From Streptomyces hokutonensis (GTDB taxonomy: Bacteria > Actinomycetota > Actinomycetes > Streptomycetales > Streptomycetaceae), in NCBI RefSeq assembly GCF_000376565.1, contig NZ_BARG01000044.1:1-64000 (forward strand): a stretch of 64,000 bases of DNA, given 5' to 3'. How positions within the stretch are numbered: position 1 is the stretch's first letter; each line of letters starts with the position of its first letter. The translations under genes were made by a program, and so were the position numbers. Shown here one piece after another: positions 51,130 to 61,253 of the stretch. The notes below the pieces were generated by a model. That model searched no databases. It was not told where the DNA came from and saw only the letters and a list, made by a program, of their open reading frames with translations.

Positions 51130-52851
51130 TCACCTCCGCCCGCGCCGGGACCCGGACCTCCGTGATGCCTGCCGCCCCGTACGGTGTGCGGACTCATCCG
51201 ACTGAGGGGCGCCGCTGCCCATGGTGCTGGTGTCGGCGGGCAGGCCCGCGGCCCGGCGCAGGCGCCAGACCAGGACGTCGCTGACGGACTCGGCCGTGCC
51301 CAGTTCCCGCCCTGCGGCGGCGTCGGCCAGGAGGCCGGCGGGATCGTGGCCGGCGGTTTCGGCATCGGTGAGGGTGGCGGCGAGCGCGTACCAGCCGGGC
51401 TCGGCGAGGATCTGTTCCGCCAGCTCAGGCAGTGCCTCGCGCAGGACCGTGGTCTGTCGCTGGATGAGTGGCCGCCCAAGGTGCCGGCCGCGCTGGTAGA
51501 GGGCGCCGAGCGGCTGGGCGGCGGCCAACTGGTAGGCGGCACGCAGATGTTCAGCGGCCTGGCGTGCGGCGGCGGCCTGCTGGGCGTGGCCCTTCTTCGC
51601 GTGCCAGTGGGCGGCGGCGGTGATGAGGAAGAACAGCATGTCGATCGCCATCGCGGTCGTCGCGCCGTCCTCGCCCCGGCCGAGGGCGGGGCCGCCGCGG
51701 ACGAGGTCACGGGCAGCCCGGCGCAGCGCCCGGTCGTGCCCGCGTACGGCCCGGACATGGGAACGGGACGCACGCTCGAACACGAAGGCGGCCTCGCGCA
51801 GTTGGGCCCGGGTGTGGGCGGCGGACGTCTTGGCCAGGGCGTCCAGGACCTCACCTGCGGAGGCGATGTGGGCGGCGGCGACCGCGTCGTCGCCGTCCTC
51901 GATGACGAGCACGGCCTGCCACGCCGCTGCGGCCGTACGCCGACGGGCTACAGACGGTCCGCCCGGCGCCGTACGGTCCTTCGGACCGGCGGGTACGACG
52001 TCCTGGTCGTGGTGGCCGGCGGACCAGCGCTCCCGGATCCGGGGCAGGGACAGGTCCGGTGCCAGGCGCGCCCCGGGGTAGAAGACGGGCTCGCCGTCCT
52101 TGTTGCGGTCGTCGGGCAGCGCGACCTTGTAGCCGAGCAGGTCCCCGGAGGGCGCGAACCGCTTGCGGATCAACAGGCCGGCGGCGGCCAGCCGGTCGAA
52201 GAACTCCTCCTCGCCCGTCGCACCGGCCACCGCCCGCCGTACGCTCTCGCGCAGTTCCTCCCGCGCGGTGCGGTCGCGGCCCTGGCGCTCGGCCTTGTAG
52301 CGTTCGGCGCTGGTGGGCCGCTGGGCGGCGGTGCCGTCGCCGGGGGTGACCTGGTGGAGGCCGAGTTCCTTCTCGATGAGGCGACATTCGGCCTGGGCGC
52401 GTTTGCCGGAGCGGAAGTCGTCGGGTCGGGTGCCGTCCTCGCACACCAGGGTGGCCACGATGTGGATGTGATCGTCAGCGTGGCGTACGGCGGCCCAGCG
52501 GCAGCCGGGCTGCCCGTCGCCGGGATCGATGCCGGTAGCGGCCACGATCCGCCGGGCGATCTCACCCCATTCCTCGTCGGACAGGATCCGGTCGTCCGCG
52601 GTTGCGCGTACGGAGGTGTGCCAGACGTGCTTGGCCGGGCGGGCGTGCTTCGGCAGGGCCATCACGGGCTGGTCCAGGAGCTGCTGGAGATCTTTGAGGG
52701 TGGCGTTTGGGTGGCGGCTGGGGTCGGGGGACATGCCGTCGAAGGAGGCGACGAGATGGGGGTCGGTGTGGTCCTCGTACTTACCGGTGTCGTAGAGGTA
52801 TTTGAGGAGACCGAAGGTCTTCGATCCGGTGTTGTTGACGCTGGGGATCAC
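51130..52851 (-). CDS. mobilisation relaxase (MOBP-like)
   Basis: 573 residues, GTG start overlapping the mobC stop. The N-terminal relaxase domain starts SVNNTGSKTFGLLKYLY, includes HVWHTSVRA, and has the metal-binding three-His motif HADDHIH (His124, His128, His130). Catalytic Tyr is probably one of the N-terminal Tyr residues (17-25 region). It nicks at oriT and leads the transferred strand. The C-terminal half is helical and Ala-rich. With MobC it defines a mobilisable replicon. Confidence 0.85.
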   Translation of the reverse strand: MIPSVNNTGSKTFGLLKYLYDTGKYEDHTDPHLVASFDGMSPDPSRHPNATLKDLQQLLDQPVMALPKHARPAKHVWHTSVRATADDRILSDEEWGEIARRIVAATGIDPGDGQPGCRWAAVRHADDHIHIVATLVCEDGTRPDDFRSGKRAQAECRLIEKELGLHQVTPGDGTAAQRPTSAERYKAERQGRDRTAREELRESVRRAVAGATGEEEFFDRLAAAGLLIRKRFAPSGDLLGYKVALPDDRNKDGEPVFYPGARLAPDLSLPRIRERWSAGHHDQDVVPAGPKDRTAPGGPSVARRRTAAAAWQAVLVIEDGDDAVAAAHIASAGEVLDALAKTSAAHTRAQLREAAFVFERASRSHVRAVRGHDRALRRAARDLVRGGPALGRGEDGATTAMAIDMLFFLITAAAHWHAKKGHAQQAAAARQAAEHLRAAYQLAAAQPLGALYQRGRHLGRPLIQRQTTVLREALPELAEQILAEPGWYALAATLTDAETAGHDPAGLLADAAAGRELGTAESVSDVLVWRLRRAAGLPADTSTMGSGAPQSDESAHRTGRQASRRSGSRRGRR

Positions 52852-53573
52852 GCGGCACGCCGGTCGATCAGGCGGGCGGAGGCGTCGCGGACGCTCTCGG
52901 CCGCACGGTGGACCGCGTCGATCGCCGCTTCCAACTGGGGTGCTTCCGCACCGGAGTTGAGGGCCTTCACAGCCTGGTTGAGGTTGCTGCCGGCCCAGCC
53001 GAGCTTGCGGCGGCTGTCGAACAGCGCTGTGATCACTTCGCGTTCGTCGGCGATCTCGGCGCTCGTACGGTCGAGGTCACGGGCTGCGGCGAGCGCGGCG
53101 CGGGCGAGGAACCCGGCGACGGACAGGCTGCATCGGGCGGCAGCGGACGTGATCAGCGTGAACTCCTCTTCGTTGAAACGGGTGTTGGGCTGGTGCAGGC
53201 GTTTCGTGGCGCGCGGCTGACGCGGACGCTGACGAGCGCGGGCAGCGCGCTCACGGCGGCTGCGGCGCTCGGTTGGCTTCTCCTCCTGTCCCGGCTTCGA
53301 TCCGCCCTCGGTCGAAGCCTCCTGGACCTGCGCCCCCCGGTGCAGGTCCTCCCCGTCCCCCTCGGGGGCGGGGTTGGCGGAAGCTACGCTTCCGCCCCAA
53401 CTTGCTGTGCGACGTGAGGTCGCATTTTCCGAAGTGAGGTGGATTTCGTGGAGAGGTTCTGACAAAGGAATTTCCTCCGAATCAGTGTCTGGATTCGTCC
53501 CCGCGCTCACATGCGTCGCTGGTAACGGCGGGGTGTGAAGCTGAGCTTTCAAGCCCAAGGGCGTCTCGGCCAT
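52848..53573 (-). CDS. mobC: MobC-like relaxosome protein (3' part)
   Basis: 241 residues if started at the internal ATG 53573. The conserved part is C-terminal: TRFNEEEFTLITSAAARCSLS VAGFLARAAL, then ALFDSRRKLGWAGSNLNQAVKALNSG, the MobC signature that opens oriT for the relaxase. The N-terminus is a charged, disordered stretch. The frame continues upstream to the intron at 53615 without a stop, and the exon on the far side (starting 56018) can join it in frame. Confidence 0.8.
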   Translation of the reverse strand: MAETPLGLKAQLHTPPLPATHVSAGTNPDTDSEEIPLSEPLHEIHLTSENATSRRTASWGGSVASANPAPEGDGEDLHRGAQVQEASTEGGSKPGQEEKPTERRSRRERAARARQRPRQPRATKRLHQPNTRFNEEEFTLITSAAARCSLSVAGFLARAALAAARDLDRTSAEIADEREVITALFDSRRKLGWAGSNLNQAVKALNSGAEAPQLEAAIDAVHRAAESVRDASARLIDRRAA

Positions 53574-54080
53574 CGAGAGGCCACAGGCGAGGGGAAGACT
53601 GGACGGGCGAACACGTGTGAACCCCTGGTTAATGCCTCGGTATATGGAACCCCCGCGGATGGCTTGCTCTCAGCGGGGCAGGGCCCGGCGCTGCAAGGCG
53701 CCAGCGGCTTCCGGTGCAAGCAACACCGGAAGTGAGACACCGCCGGCCACGGGGTAGAGGGGGCGCCCACCCCAGTCGCGTCTTCGAAATGCGGAACACG
53801 GAAACCCTGACGGGGTCCGGAAGTAGTTCCGGTAAGCCGACCGCAAGGGAGGCCCAAGTCCCCGGCAGGAACAGGATGGTCCAAGAAGCCAAGGCCGGTC
53901 GGCCGAAAGGCCAGGGGAAAACCGGGCGGCGGCACTCTCCGCCCGCTGCCCGCCATAACCCGCCGGATACGGGCCCGTGTGGCCCGGCCCGAAAGGGCGC
54001 CCACGTGGACCAGGTGAGCCTTTGGAGCACCAAGGCAAGGCGACCGGAACCGACGGACAAGTTAGATACCGGAGGCGGAC

Positions 54081-55918
<1,838 letters not shown>

Positions 55919-55945
55919 CGGGGACCAGAGATGGCCCCCGGCTAC

Positions 55946-56018
55946 CCGACCGCCCCGAGACCGAGTTGGAGTCGGGAGCGGGTTCCGGGGTGGTGCCGTT
56001 CTGGGTGGGGTTCGTCAT
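55946..56018 (-). pseudogene. 5' exon of mobC separated by group II intron
   Basis: ATG at 56018 overlaps the stop of the small gene at 56015-56251 (ATGA), and codes MTNPTQNGTTPEPAPDSNSV before the intron. If the intron ends at 55945 the reading frame joins the downstream mobC frame as ...GRSGVRPSSLPLACGLSMAE. If it ends at 55950, the frame is lost by one base. So native mobC probably began here. Confidence 0.5.
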
Positions 56019-56251
56019 CGGATCTCGGGCCTCGTGGTGCGGGTGTGGTGCTGGATGGTCGCGGCCAGGGCGAGGACGTCGGCCGGTCCCATGAGGACGC
56101 GGACGGGACCGTGGGGCCGGTCCTGGACGAGCCACTGGCCAGTCGGCGCGAGGACGGCGGCGTGCAGGAGTCGCCGGCGGACCAGAACGTCCGCCCAGGC
56201 GCTGGCCTCGGCGGCCGTGGGCTCGGACGGGCGAGGAGGAAGCGGAATCAC
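56015..56251 (-). CDS. small hypothetical protein
   Basis: 78 residues, GTG start after AAGAGG. EASAWADVLVRRRLLHAAVL, GQWLVQDRPHGPVRVLMGPADVLALAATIQHH. ATGA overlap with the mobC 5' exon; part of the mob operon. Confidence 0.55.
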   Translation of the reverse strand: MIPLPPRPSEPTAAEASAWADVLVRRRLLHAAVLAPTGQWLVQDRPHGPVRVLMGPADVLALAATIQHHTRTTRPEIR

Positions 56252-56338
56252 GGCGTACCTCTTAAGCAGGGCGGTGGCCCGGCAGGATGCCGGACCACCC
56301 TTTGAGGGATAGGGGCGTTGAGCTGGTGTTTTGTCGGT

Positions 56339-56530
56339 TCAGCCGCACTCGGGGCAGCGTCCGATGTGGCTGTTGAGGGCGCGGGCCATCCGCTTTTTCG
56401 TCGAGGTGGCCTGTTTCGCACTGGACTTCGCCGACGGCCTGCCCTCGTGCCGCTGGGAGTGGGCGAGCAGGTAGCCGATCTCCCGCTCGTATTCCTCACG
56501 GACCTTGTCGAACTGGTGGCAGGTCCTCAT
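56339..56530 (-). CDS. small basic protein with terminal CxxC
   Basis: 63 residues, ATG in an ATGA overlap with the Spd-like gene. YEREIGYLLAHSQRHEGRP, AKQATSTKKRMARALNSHIG, ending RCPECG. Basic helix plus a CPEC motif; probable nucleic-acid binding accessory protein. Confidence 0.55.
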   Translation of the reverse strand: MRTCHQFDKVREEYEREIGYLLAHSQRHEGRPSAKSSAKQATSTKKRMARALNSHIGRCPECG

Positions 56531-58068
56531 CGGGGCCTCCTGGGAGAGCGGGGCAGGTGCGCGAGAGCCGGGTCCGCGTACAAGTGGTTCTGGATGTCAC
56601 TGAAGTGCTCGTTGCTGACCGCGATGCCGTGATCGCGCAGGCGTGTCGTGATGGCTCGGCGGGTCATCTGACCCGTTTCGAGGGCGGCCTGGCGGGCGAA
56701 GGCGACCTTCACTTCCCACGGGACCTCGCCGTCATGGTCCGCGGGGTCCGGGTGTGCGGCGGGCGCGGTGTCGTGGTCCCCGGTGGTCCGGGCGCTGTGC
56801 GGACCACCGGTGGGATCGCCCTCGCCGCCTTCCTCGTCCGGGTCTGCGGGCTGGTCCGCTGCGATTCCGGTCCGCCGGTGTTCAGGGGCGGGGGCCTGGT
56901 CCGCGGGCACGGAGTCCGCCGCCGGGTCTGCGGTCTGCGGGTCCTGGTCCGACGCTGACGGGTGGTCCAGCACCTGCATCTGGTCGGCAGGGCCGCCCCG
57001 GTCCGGGGCGGCGGGACGGGTCTCCTCGTCCGGACCGCCGGAGTGGTCTGTCCGCTCGTGGTCCGTCGGAGGTGATGCCTGGTCTGCCGACTGGCCTGCG
57101 GGTTTCCTGGTCCGCTCGACGGAGTCGGCCGATTGCGGACCAGGACCGGCGTCCCGGTCCGCGTGGTGCGGGCTGGTGGTGGTCCGCCTGACCGGGGTAT
57201 CAGGGTGGTGGTCCGCGGGGGCGGCTTCGCCCGCCTGGTCCGTGGTCCGCGGGTCGCGGTCCGTCCCCTGCCGACCACTGCCGGGAGCGTCCCCGTCCTG
57301 GTCCGCAGACTGGTCCGTGCGTTCCGCCGCGATGCCAGTCCGCTGGTCCGGAGTGCCAGCGCGGAGGCCGGGAGCCGCGGACCGCGTCGGCTGGCCCGTG
57401 GTCTGAGGGTGGTCCGGTACGGTCCGCCGGTCCCCGACGGCGCTACGGCACGCAGGATCCGGATCGGCTTGGTCTGCCGGACCGCGAGTGTTGTCGCTGC
57501 GGTGCCCCGGGTCCATGACGGTCCGCTTCGAGGGGACGGCCTCGATGGTGTCGAAGGGCCGGGGGGCGAGGGCGTCGGGGCGGTCCGCGTTGACCGTGGC
57601 ACCGAGGTGGACGGCGAGGGCCGCGGCGAGCGGTGGAACGGCCGACACCCCGATCACCAGGTAGGAGCTGGCCTCCAGGTGCCTGGTCGACACCAGGTGG
57701 CCGATGGAGTTCAGCAGGACGGACACGCCGACCGTGATGAGGGTCAGGACGCGGCCGAGGGCCTGGCCGGCGCCTCCCGCGAGCCAGGCGACGCCGGCGA
57801 CGAGCGCAAGGACATCGACGCTCACCGGAAGTGACCACGCGAGAATTTCGCCCCAGCCCACGGCGCGACCGAGGTCGGAGAGGGTGGTGGCACTCGCGGC
57901 CATGGCAACGACAGCGACCAGCGTGGCCCCAGTGACGATGAGAGCTCGCTGGGCCGTGGTGGGGCCCCGCTTGGAGCCTTCCGCGGAGGGAGGGACGCCG
58001 AGAAGAGTGGGGGCCACACTCCGTTCGGCAACGGCCGGAGCGGTGTGCGCGGCGGCAAGGTGGGTCAT
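56527..58068 (-). CDS. DUF2637/Spd-like membrane protein
   Basis: 513 residues. About four transmembrane helices in the first 170 (ALIVTGATLVAVVAMAASA; ILAWSLPVSVDVLALVAGVA; VLTLITVGVSVLLNSIGHL; YLVIGVSAVPPLAAALAVHL), the DUF2637 layout of plasmid spread proteins. A ~270-residue Asp/Gln/Thr/Pro-rich disordered linker follows, then a short C-terminal HTH-like domain (AALETGQMTRRAITTRLRDHG). Spd proteins help intramycelial plasmid spreading in Streptomyces. It overlaps its neighbours on both sides (ATGA). Confidence 0.75.
   Translation of the reverse strand: MTHLAAAHTAPAVAERSVAPTLLGVPPSAEGSKRGPTTAQRALIVTGATLVAVVAMAASATTLSDLGRAVGWGEILAWSLPVSVDVLALVAGVAWLAGGAGQALGRVLTLITVGVSVLLNSIGHLVSTRHLEASSYLVIGVSAVPPLAAALAVHLGATVNADRPDALAPRPFDTIEAVPSKRTVMDPGHRSDNTRGPADQADPDPACRSAVGDRRTVPDHPQTTGQPTRSAAPGLRAGTPDQRTGIAAERTDQSADQDGDAPGSGRQGTDRDPRTTDQAGEAAPADHHPDTPVRRTTTSPHHADRDAGPGPQSADSVERTRKPAGQSADQASPPTDHERTDHSGGPDEETRPAAPDRGGPADQMQVLDHPSASDQDPQTADPAADSVPADQAPAPEHRRTGIAADQPADPDEEGGEGDPTGGPHSARTTGDHDTAPAAHPDPADHDGEVPWEVKVAFARQAALETGQMTRRAITTRLRDHGIAVSNEHFSDIQNHLYADPALAHLPRSPRRPR
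56700..57520. repeat. dense GGTCC/TGGTCCGC repeat tract within Spd-like gene
   Basis: The linker DNA holds dozens of GGTCC copies, many within TGGTCCG or TGGTCCGC, spread through 800 bases. In the protein frame the complement (GGACC) is read in more than one frame (ADQ, RT, GGP), so it is not only a peptide repeat. Confidence 0.55.
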
Positions 58069-58706
58069 GCGGCCTTTCCGAGAGGGGCGGGCGCCGGAGT
58101 CGACGCTGCCGGGCGGACTGCCGGCTGCTGGGTGCCGGGTGCCGTGGGCGCGGGGCTGCCTGAGGCCGGGGTAGTCTTCTTCCGCTTCTTCTTGGGCCTG
58201 GGCACGCCGTAGGTGCGGTCGCGGTCGAACACCTTGTTGGCCGCCTGCCGGAGCAGGTCACGGGCGTGCTTGTGGCTGATCTGCAGCGCGGCGGCGAGCC
58301 GGGCGGGCCGCCAGCCGCGCACGTAGGCGTGATCGACGACGATCTGCCGCTCGGCCTCGGTCAGATGCACGTCGCGACCCTGGAAGAAGGCGATCACGCG
58401 CCGGTAGTCGAGGCGCTGGGGGAGTCCGTCGTGCCAGGGGCGCCGTTCGACTTCGGTGAGGCCACCCCAGATGCCCTCCTTGAGGACGTTCTCCAGGGCG
58501 AAGTCGAGGCAGTCGCGGCGTACCGGGCACCAGCCGCACAGCTCCTTCGCCTCCGCGATCTCTTCGTGGTCCCGAGGGCCGGGGAAGAACACGGCTTCGG
58601 CATCCTCGACATCCATGCCGTAGCACGCCCCGCGGGTGTGCCAGCTGGTGTCCCCGATGCCGCGCAGGCCGGTTGCTGGCGCGTCGTGGGTGGTGATGTG
58701 GCGCAA
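58065..58706 (-). CDS. WhiB-family iron-sulfur regulator
   Basis: 213 residues, TTG start. Four Cys at 28, 57, 60 and 66 (C...CxxCxxxxxC) to bind a [4Fe-4S] cluster, then the family signature GIWGGLTEVERR. The C-terminus is extended by an HTH-like part (LAAALQISHKHARDLLRQAA) and a basic PKKKRKK cluster, unlike short chromosomal WhiB. Acts as redox/NO-sensitive partner of sigma factors; in plasmids it may control transfer or copy number. Confidence 0.85.
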   Translation of the reverse strand: MRHITTHDAPATGLRGIGDTSWHTRGACYGMDVEDAEAVFFPGPRDHEEIAEAKELCGWCPVRRDCLDFALENVLKEGIWGGLTEVERRPWHDGLPQRLDYRRVIAFFQGRDVHLTEAERQIVVDHAYVRGWRPARLAAALQISHKHARDLLRQAANKVFDRDRTYGVPRPKKKRKKTTPASGSPAPTAPGTQQPAVRPAASTPAPAPLGKAA

Positions 58707-58867
58707 GACGATCTCCGATGTGCTGCCGCGTCGCCCGCCCGGGGCGGTGCATGCCGGGCGCGGCGTCGGGTGCCGGCTGCGGCGCGAGGGGGCGCGCCGC
58801 AGCCGGGGCGGGACAGTGACATGGGGGGGCGGTGCGTCGGACGGGATGCACGCGCCGGATGCGCCGG

Positions 58868-59566
58868 TCAGGCCATGGCGGGCTGCTGGGCCTGCAGGGC
58901 GGCGGCGAGGTCGAGGCGGCCGGGGTGTGGGGTGGCGCGCGGGGCGGTACCGCGTACCCCGTCGTCGGGACCGATCCGGCGGCGACGACACGGTTCGCCG
59001 GGCTGGGCCTTGCACCACTCGCAGCGCACGCTCAGGGCGTCGGGCCGGCCCTGGGCGATGGCCGCCTCGCGCGCTGCCCGGGCGGGACGGTAGGGCGCGA
59101 GGGCGGCCCGGGCAGCTGGCGGTATGCACGAGCCGACCTCACCCAGCATCGCCTCCAGCCTCGGGTCGGTCCCGTCGCGACCGCTGGTGATAGCCCGTGC
59201 CTGCGCGGGCTCCGCGATGCCTGCCGCGACGGCGCGGCGCATGCCGACCAGCTCGGCGGTCCAGGCCGCCGGGTCGTCCGGGTCGACGGACGGCGTCGGG
59301 TCCGAGTGCCGGGCCAGGCGGTTTCGCCGGTAGCTCTCCCACGGGCGGACGACGTCCGCGGGCAGGATCTGGTAGGGCGAGGTGCGGATGTGCTGGCGGG
59401 CGGCGATGCGTGCGTCCCAGCCGTGCGGCGTTGCCATCGGCACGTCGTCCAGCAGCTCGTGCCACTGGGCGAGCTGGTCGCGCACCTCGCCTTGGTCGGT
59501 GCGGATGGTGCGGGGGTCGAGTCGGCCGATGTAGGCCAGCAGGGCGGCGGTTTCGCGGCGGTCCAC
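58868..59566 (-). CDS. Zn-finger plasmid protein
   Basis: 232 residues, GTG start two bases after the replication-gene stop. Helical N-terminal two thirds (ETAALLAYIGRLDPRTIRTD, YQILPADVVRPWESYRRN). The C-terminus is CEWCKAQPGEPC followed by His, the actinobacterial CxxCxAxPGxxC zinc finger. Likely DNA/RNA-binding partner of the replication protein. Confidence 0.65.
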   Translation of the reverse strand: MDRRETAALLAYIGRLDPRTIRTDQGEVRDQLAQWHELLDDVPMATPHGWDARIAARQHIRTSPYQILPADVVRPWESYRRNRLARHSDPTPSVDPDDPAAWTAELVGMRRAVAAGIAEPAQARAITSGRDGTDPRLEAMLGEVGSCIPPAARAALAPYRPARAAREAAIAQGRPDALSVRCEWCKAQPGEPCRRRRIGPDDGVRGTAPRATPHPGRLDLAAALQAQQPAMA

Positions 59567-59568
59567 GG

Positions 59569-60459
59569 TCAGCCCTCCGTTCCGGTCGGCTCGTCGAGGG
59601 CGGCACGCAGGGCCGCGGTATGGGCTTCGGCCCGGGTCATGCCGCCCCGCGCCTTGGGGCTTTGGCCGGGGACGGCGTAGAGGTTCGGGCGGTGGGGGGC
59701 GTGCTCTCGGGCGATCCAGGAGCGCCAGTCGGCAGCCCAGGCTTCCGCCGGCCTCGGCTTGAGACCGGCGCGGTGGGCACGCCACTTCGTGTCGGCGGCT
59801 TGCAGGCCCTGTTCGCCGAGGCGGTCGAGGTGTCCCTGCTGGCGGGCCCAGGTGTGGGTGGCTGGGTCGACCTGCCACTCGGCAGCCGAGGTGACGGCGG
59901 CACCACCACTGCTGTACCTACGGTTCAAATCAGGTTCACTACGGTTCTGTGTGCCGGTTTCCGGTACATCGCTGTGCCGGTTTCCGGTACGTCGAGGTGC
60001 CTGTTTCCGTCGGGACCTGCCGGTTTCCGGTACTGCCGGTTTCCGAACCTTCGCAGGGGATTCCGGTACCTCACGCGGGCGGATTCCGCACCGGCGCAGG
60101 GCCGAGATCCGGAGTGCCGGGGCGGCGTCGGACACCGCCTCCGACATCTCCGCGGAGCCCTCCTCGTCCTCAGCCCTCGCTGCCAGAGCCTTGGCGGCGA
60201 GAGGGAGGCGGTAGACCGTGCTGCGCTGCGGGCCGGTGAGGTCGTCGAGCTGCTCCAGCTCACCGGCGTGGACCAGGCGATCGATGGCTTCGCGCACCGT
60301 GGAGACGGACGCGTTCGTGCGCGTGGCCAGGCTGGAGAGCGAGGCCCAGGAGACGCACTGCTCGTCGGCCACCCGGTCGGCGATCGACAGCAGGACCAGG
60401 CGGGCTGCTCCCTTGCCCGTGCTGTGTTCCCACACCCACTCGCGGGCATCGCTGCTCAT
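59569..60459 (-). CDS. replication-type winged-helix protein (putative Rep)
   Basis: 296 residues, ATG after GGAG. The N-terminal HTH domain (WEHSTGKGAARLVLLSIADRV, SWASLSSLATRTNASVSTVREAIDRLVHAGEL) is of the helix-turn-helix type at the start of plasmid replication initiators and similar accessory proteins. A central basic, repeat-coding segment (VPETG.. RTGNR..) overlaps the iteron-like DNA repeats; the C-terminus (WRSWIAREHAP) is helical. Coupled to the leader ORF (ATGA). Initiator role is inferred from context; no experiments known to me. Confidence 0.6.
   Translation of the reverse strand: MSSDAREWVWEHSTGKGAARLVLLSIADRVADEQCVSWASLSSLATRTNASVSTVREAIDRLVHAGELEQLDDLTGPQRSTVYRLPLAAKALAARAEDEEGSAEMSEAVSDAAPALRISALRRCGIRPREVPESPAKVRKPAVPETGRSRRKQAPRRTGNRHSDVPETGTQNRSEPDLNRRYSSGGAAVTSAAEWQVDPATHTWARQQGHLDRLGEQGLQAADTKWRAHRAGLKPRPAEAWAADWRSWIAREHAPHRPNLYAVPGQSPKARGGMTRAEAHTAALRAALDEPTGTEG
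59952..60049. repeat. iteron-like direct repeats inside the Rep-type gene
   Basis: TGCCGGTTTCCGGTAC occurs exactly at 59952, 59975 and 60018, with variants at 59998 (TGCCTGTTTCCGTCGG) and 60034 (TGCCGGTTTCCGAACC). Start spacing 23, 23, 20, 16. Because spacing is not a multiple of three, the repeats are read as VPETG, RTGNR, RKQAP and RKPA. Confidence 0.75.
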
Positions 60460-60605
60460 CGGCCGCTCCCGTAGGGGAAGGCCGACCTGCGGTGCGCCGA
60501 GACTGCGGTCGGAGCGTGCTTCGCCACGGTGAGGGAGAGCACCGAGGCGGAGGTGGCTGCCGCGCAGGCCGGGCGGTCGGCCTTTTTGCGCGGGGCAGGA
60601 GGCAT
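60456..60605 (-). CDS. leader ORF upstream of Rep
   Basis: 49 residues: MPPAPRKKADRPAC... ending YGSGR. ATG 60605 with AAAGGGG nine bases before it; stop TGA overlaps the Rep ATG (ATGA). Basic N-terminus, otherwise not conserved-looking. Probably translated chiefly to couple ribosomes to rep, like RepY-type leaders of other plasmids; real product role unknown. Confidence 0.5.
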   Translation of the reverse strand: MPPAPRKKADRPACAAATSASVLSLTVAKHAPTAVSAHRRSAFPYGSGR

Positions 60606-60610
60606 GCAAG

Positions 60611-60666
60611 AATCCCCTTTGCAGTACTGCCACGCTGACGTACCCCGTGCAAAGGGATCAGCGTGG
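60611..60666 (-). promoter_or_regulatory. H-type pseudoknot-capable RNA element
   Basis: In the - strand transcript the order is CCACGCTGA (B1), TCCCTTTGCA (A1), 9 nt, TCAGCGTGG (B2), CAGTAC, TGCAAAGGGGA (A2). B1 pairs B2 (9 bp, perfect) and A1 pairs A2 (10 bp with one bulge); the stems interlock. A2 contains the ribosome-binding site of the leader ORF. Confidence 0.6.
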
Positions 60667-61253
60667 TGAAGGTGGGTATCTCCGCAACGGCCTCTGGCCG
60701 AGGCGGGTGTGCCGTCCGGCGTCCGGCGTCCGGGAGTTACAGCTCTCGGACGCCGCCGCTGTATGGAGAGCGGTGCCGGTGGGGCGCTACGTGATGTGCT
60801 CCTCGCGTTCGTGGTGCTGGGCGCGGTGCCCCCAGGGGGACGACGAACATACGCACGGACCCGCTTCAAGATCCAGAGTTGGTTCTAAACCTCTGTAGTA
60901 GTTGCAGAGCGTGCTGCATGAAGACGTTTCGGTAGTCGTCGATCGGCGCAGAGGCGGGCCATGGCACTGCCTCCGGGCGGCTTTGCCGGCAGGCAGGAGC
61001 CAGGGAATCGCCGCCGGTTCAATGCGCCGGCCGCATGCCGCCTCGACGCCCCGAAGCCCTACGGTCGAAGCGCGGGCCTCAGGGGGGCCACTCGACCACG
61101 ATGAATTGCCGGACGTGGCCCTCGCCTTTCTGGCGGGCGGCACGTGCGACAGAACTCCCTCCGTCGAGGCACGGTGAGTACCTCTTCGCGCCTTGGGTCC
61201 GCGCTGGCGGGGAGGTCGTACGGCGACGCCGGCGGTGCTCGGGGCGAGGAGGG
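60667..61253. other. intergenic, no gene seen
   Basis: 590 bases between the Rep leader and the SDR gene end. Frames are short and Arg/Pro/Gly-rich on both strands. Likely holds the rep promoter and possibly the origin. Confidence 0.4.
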
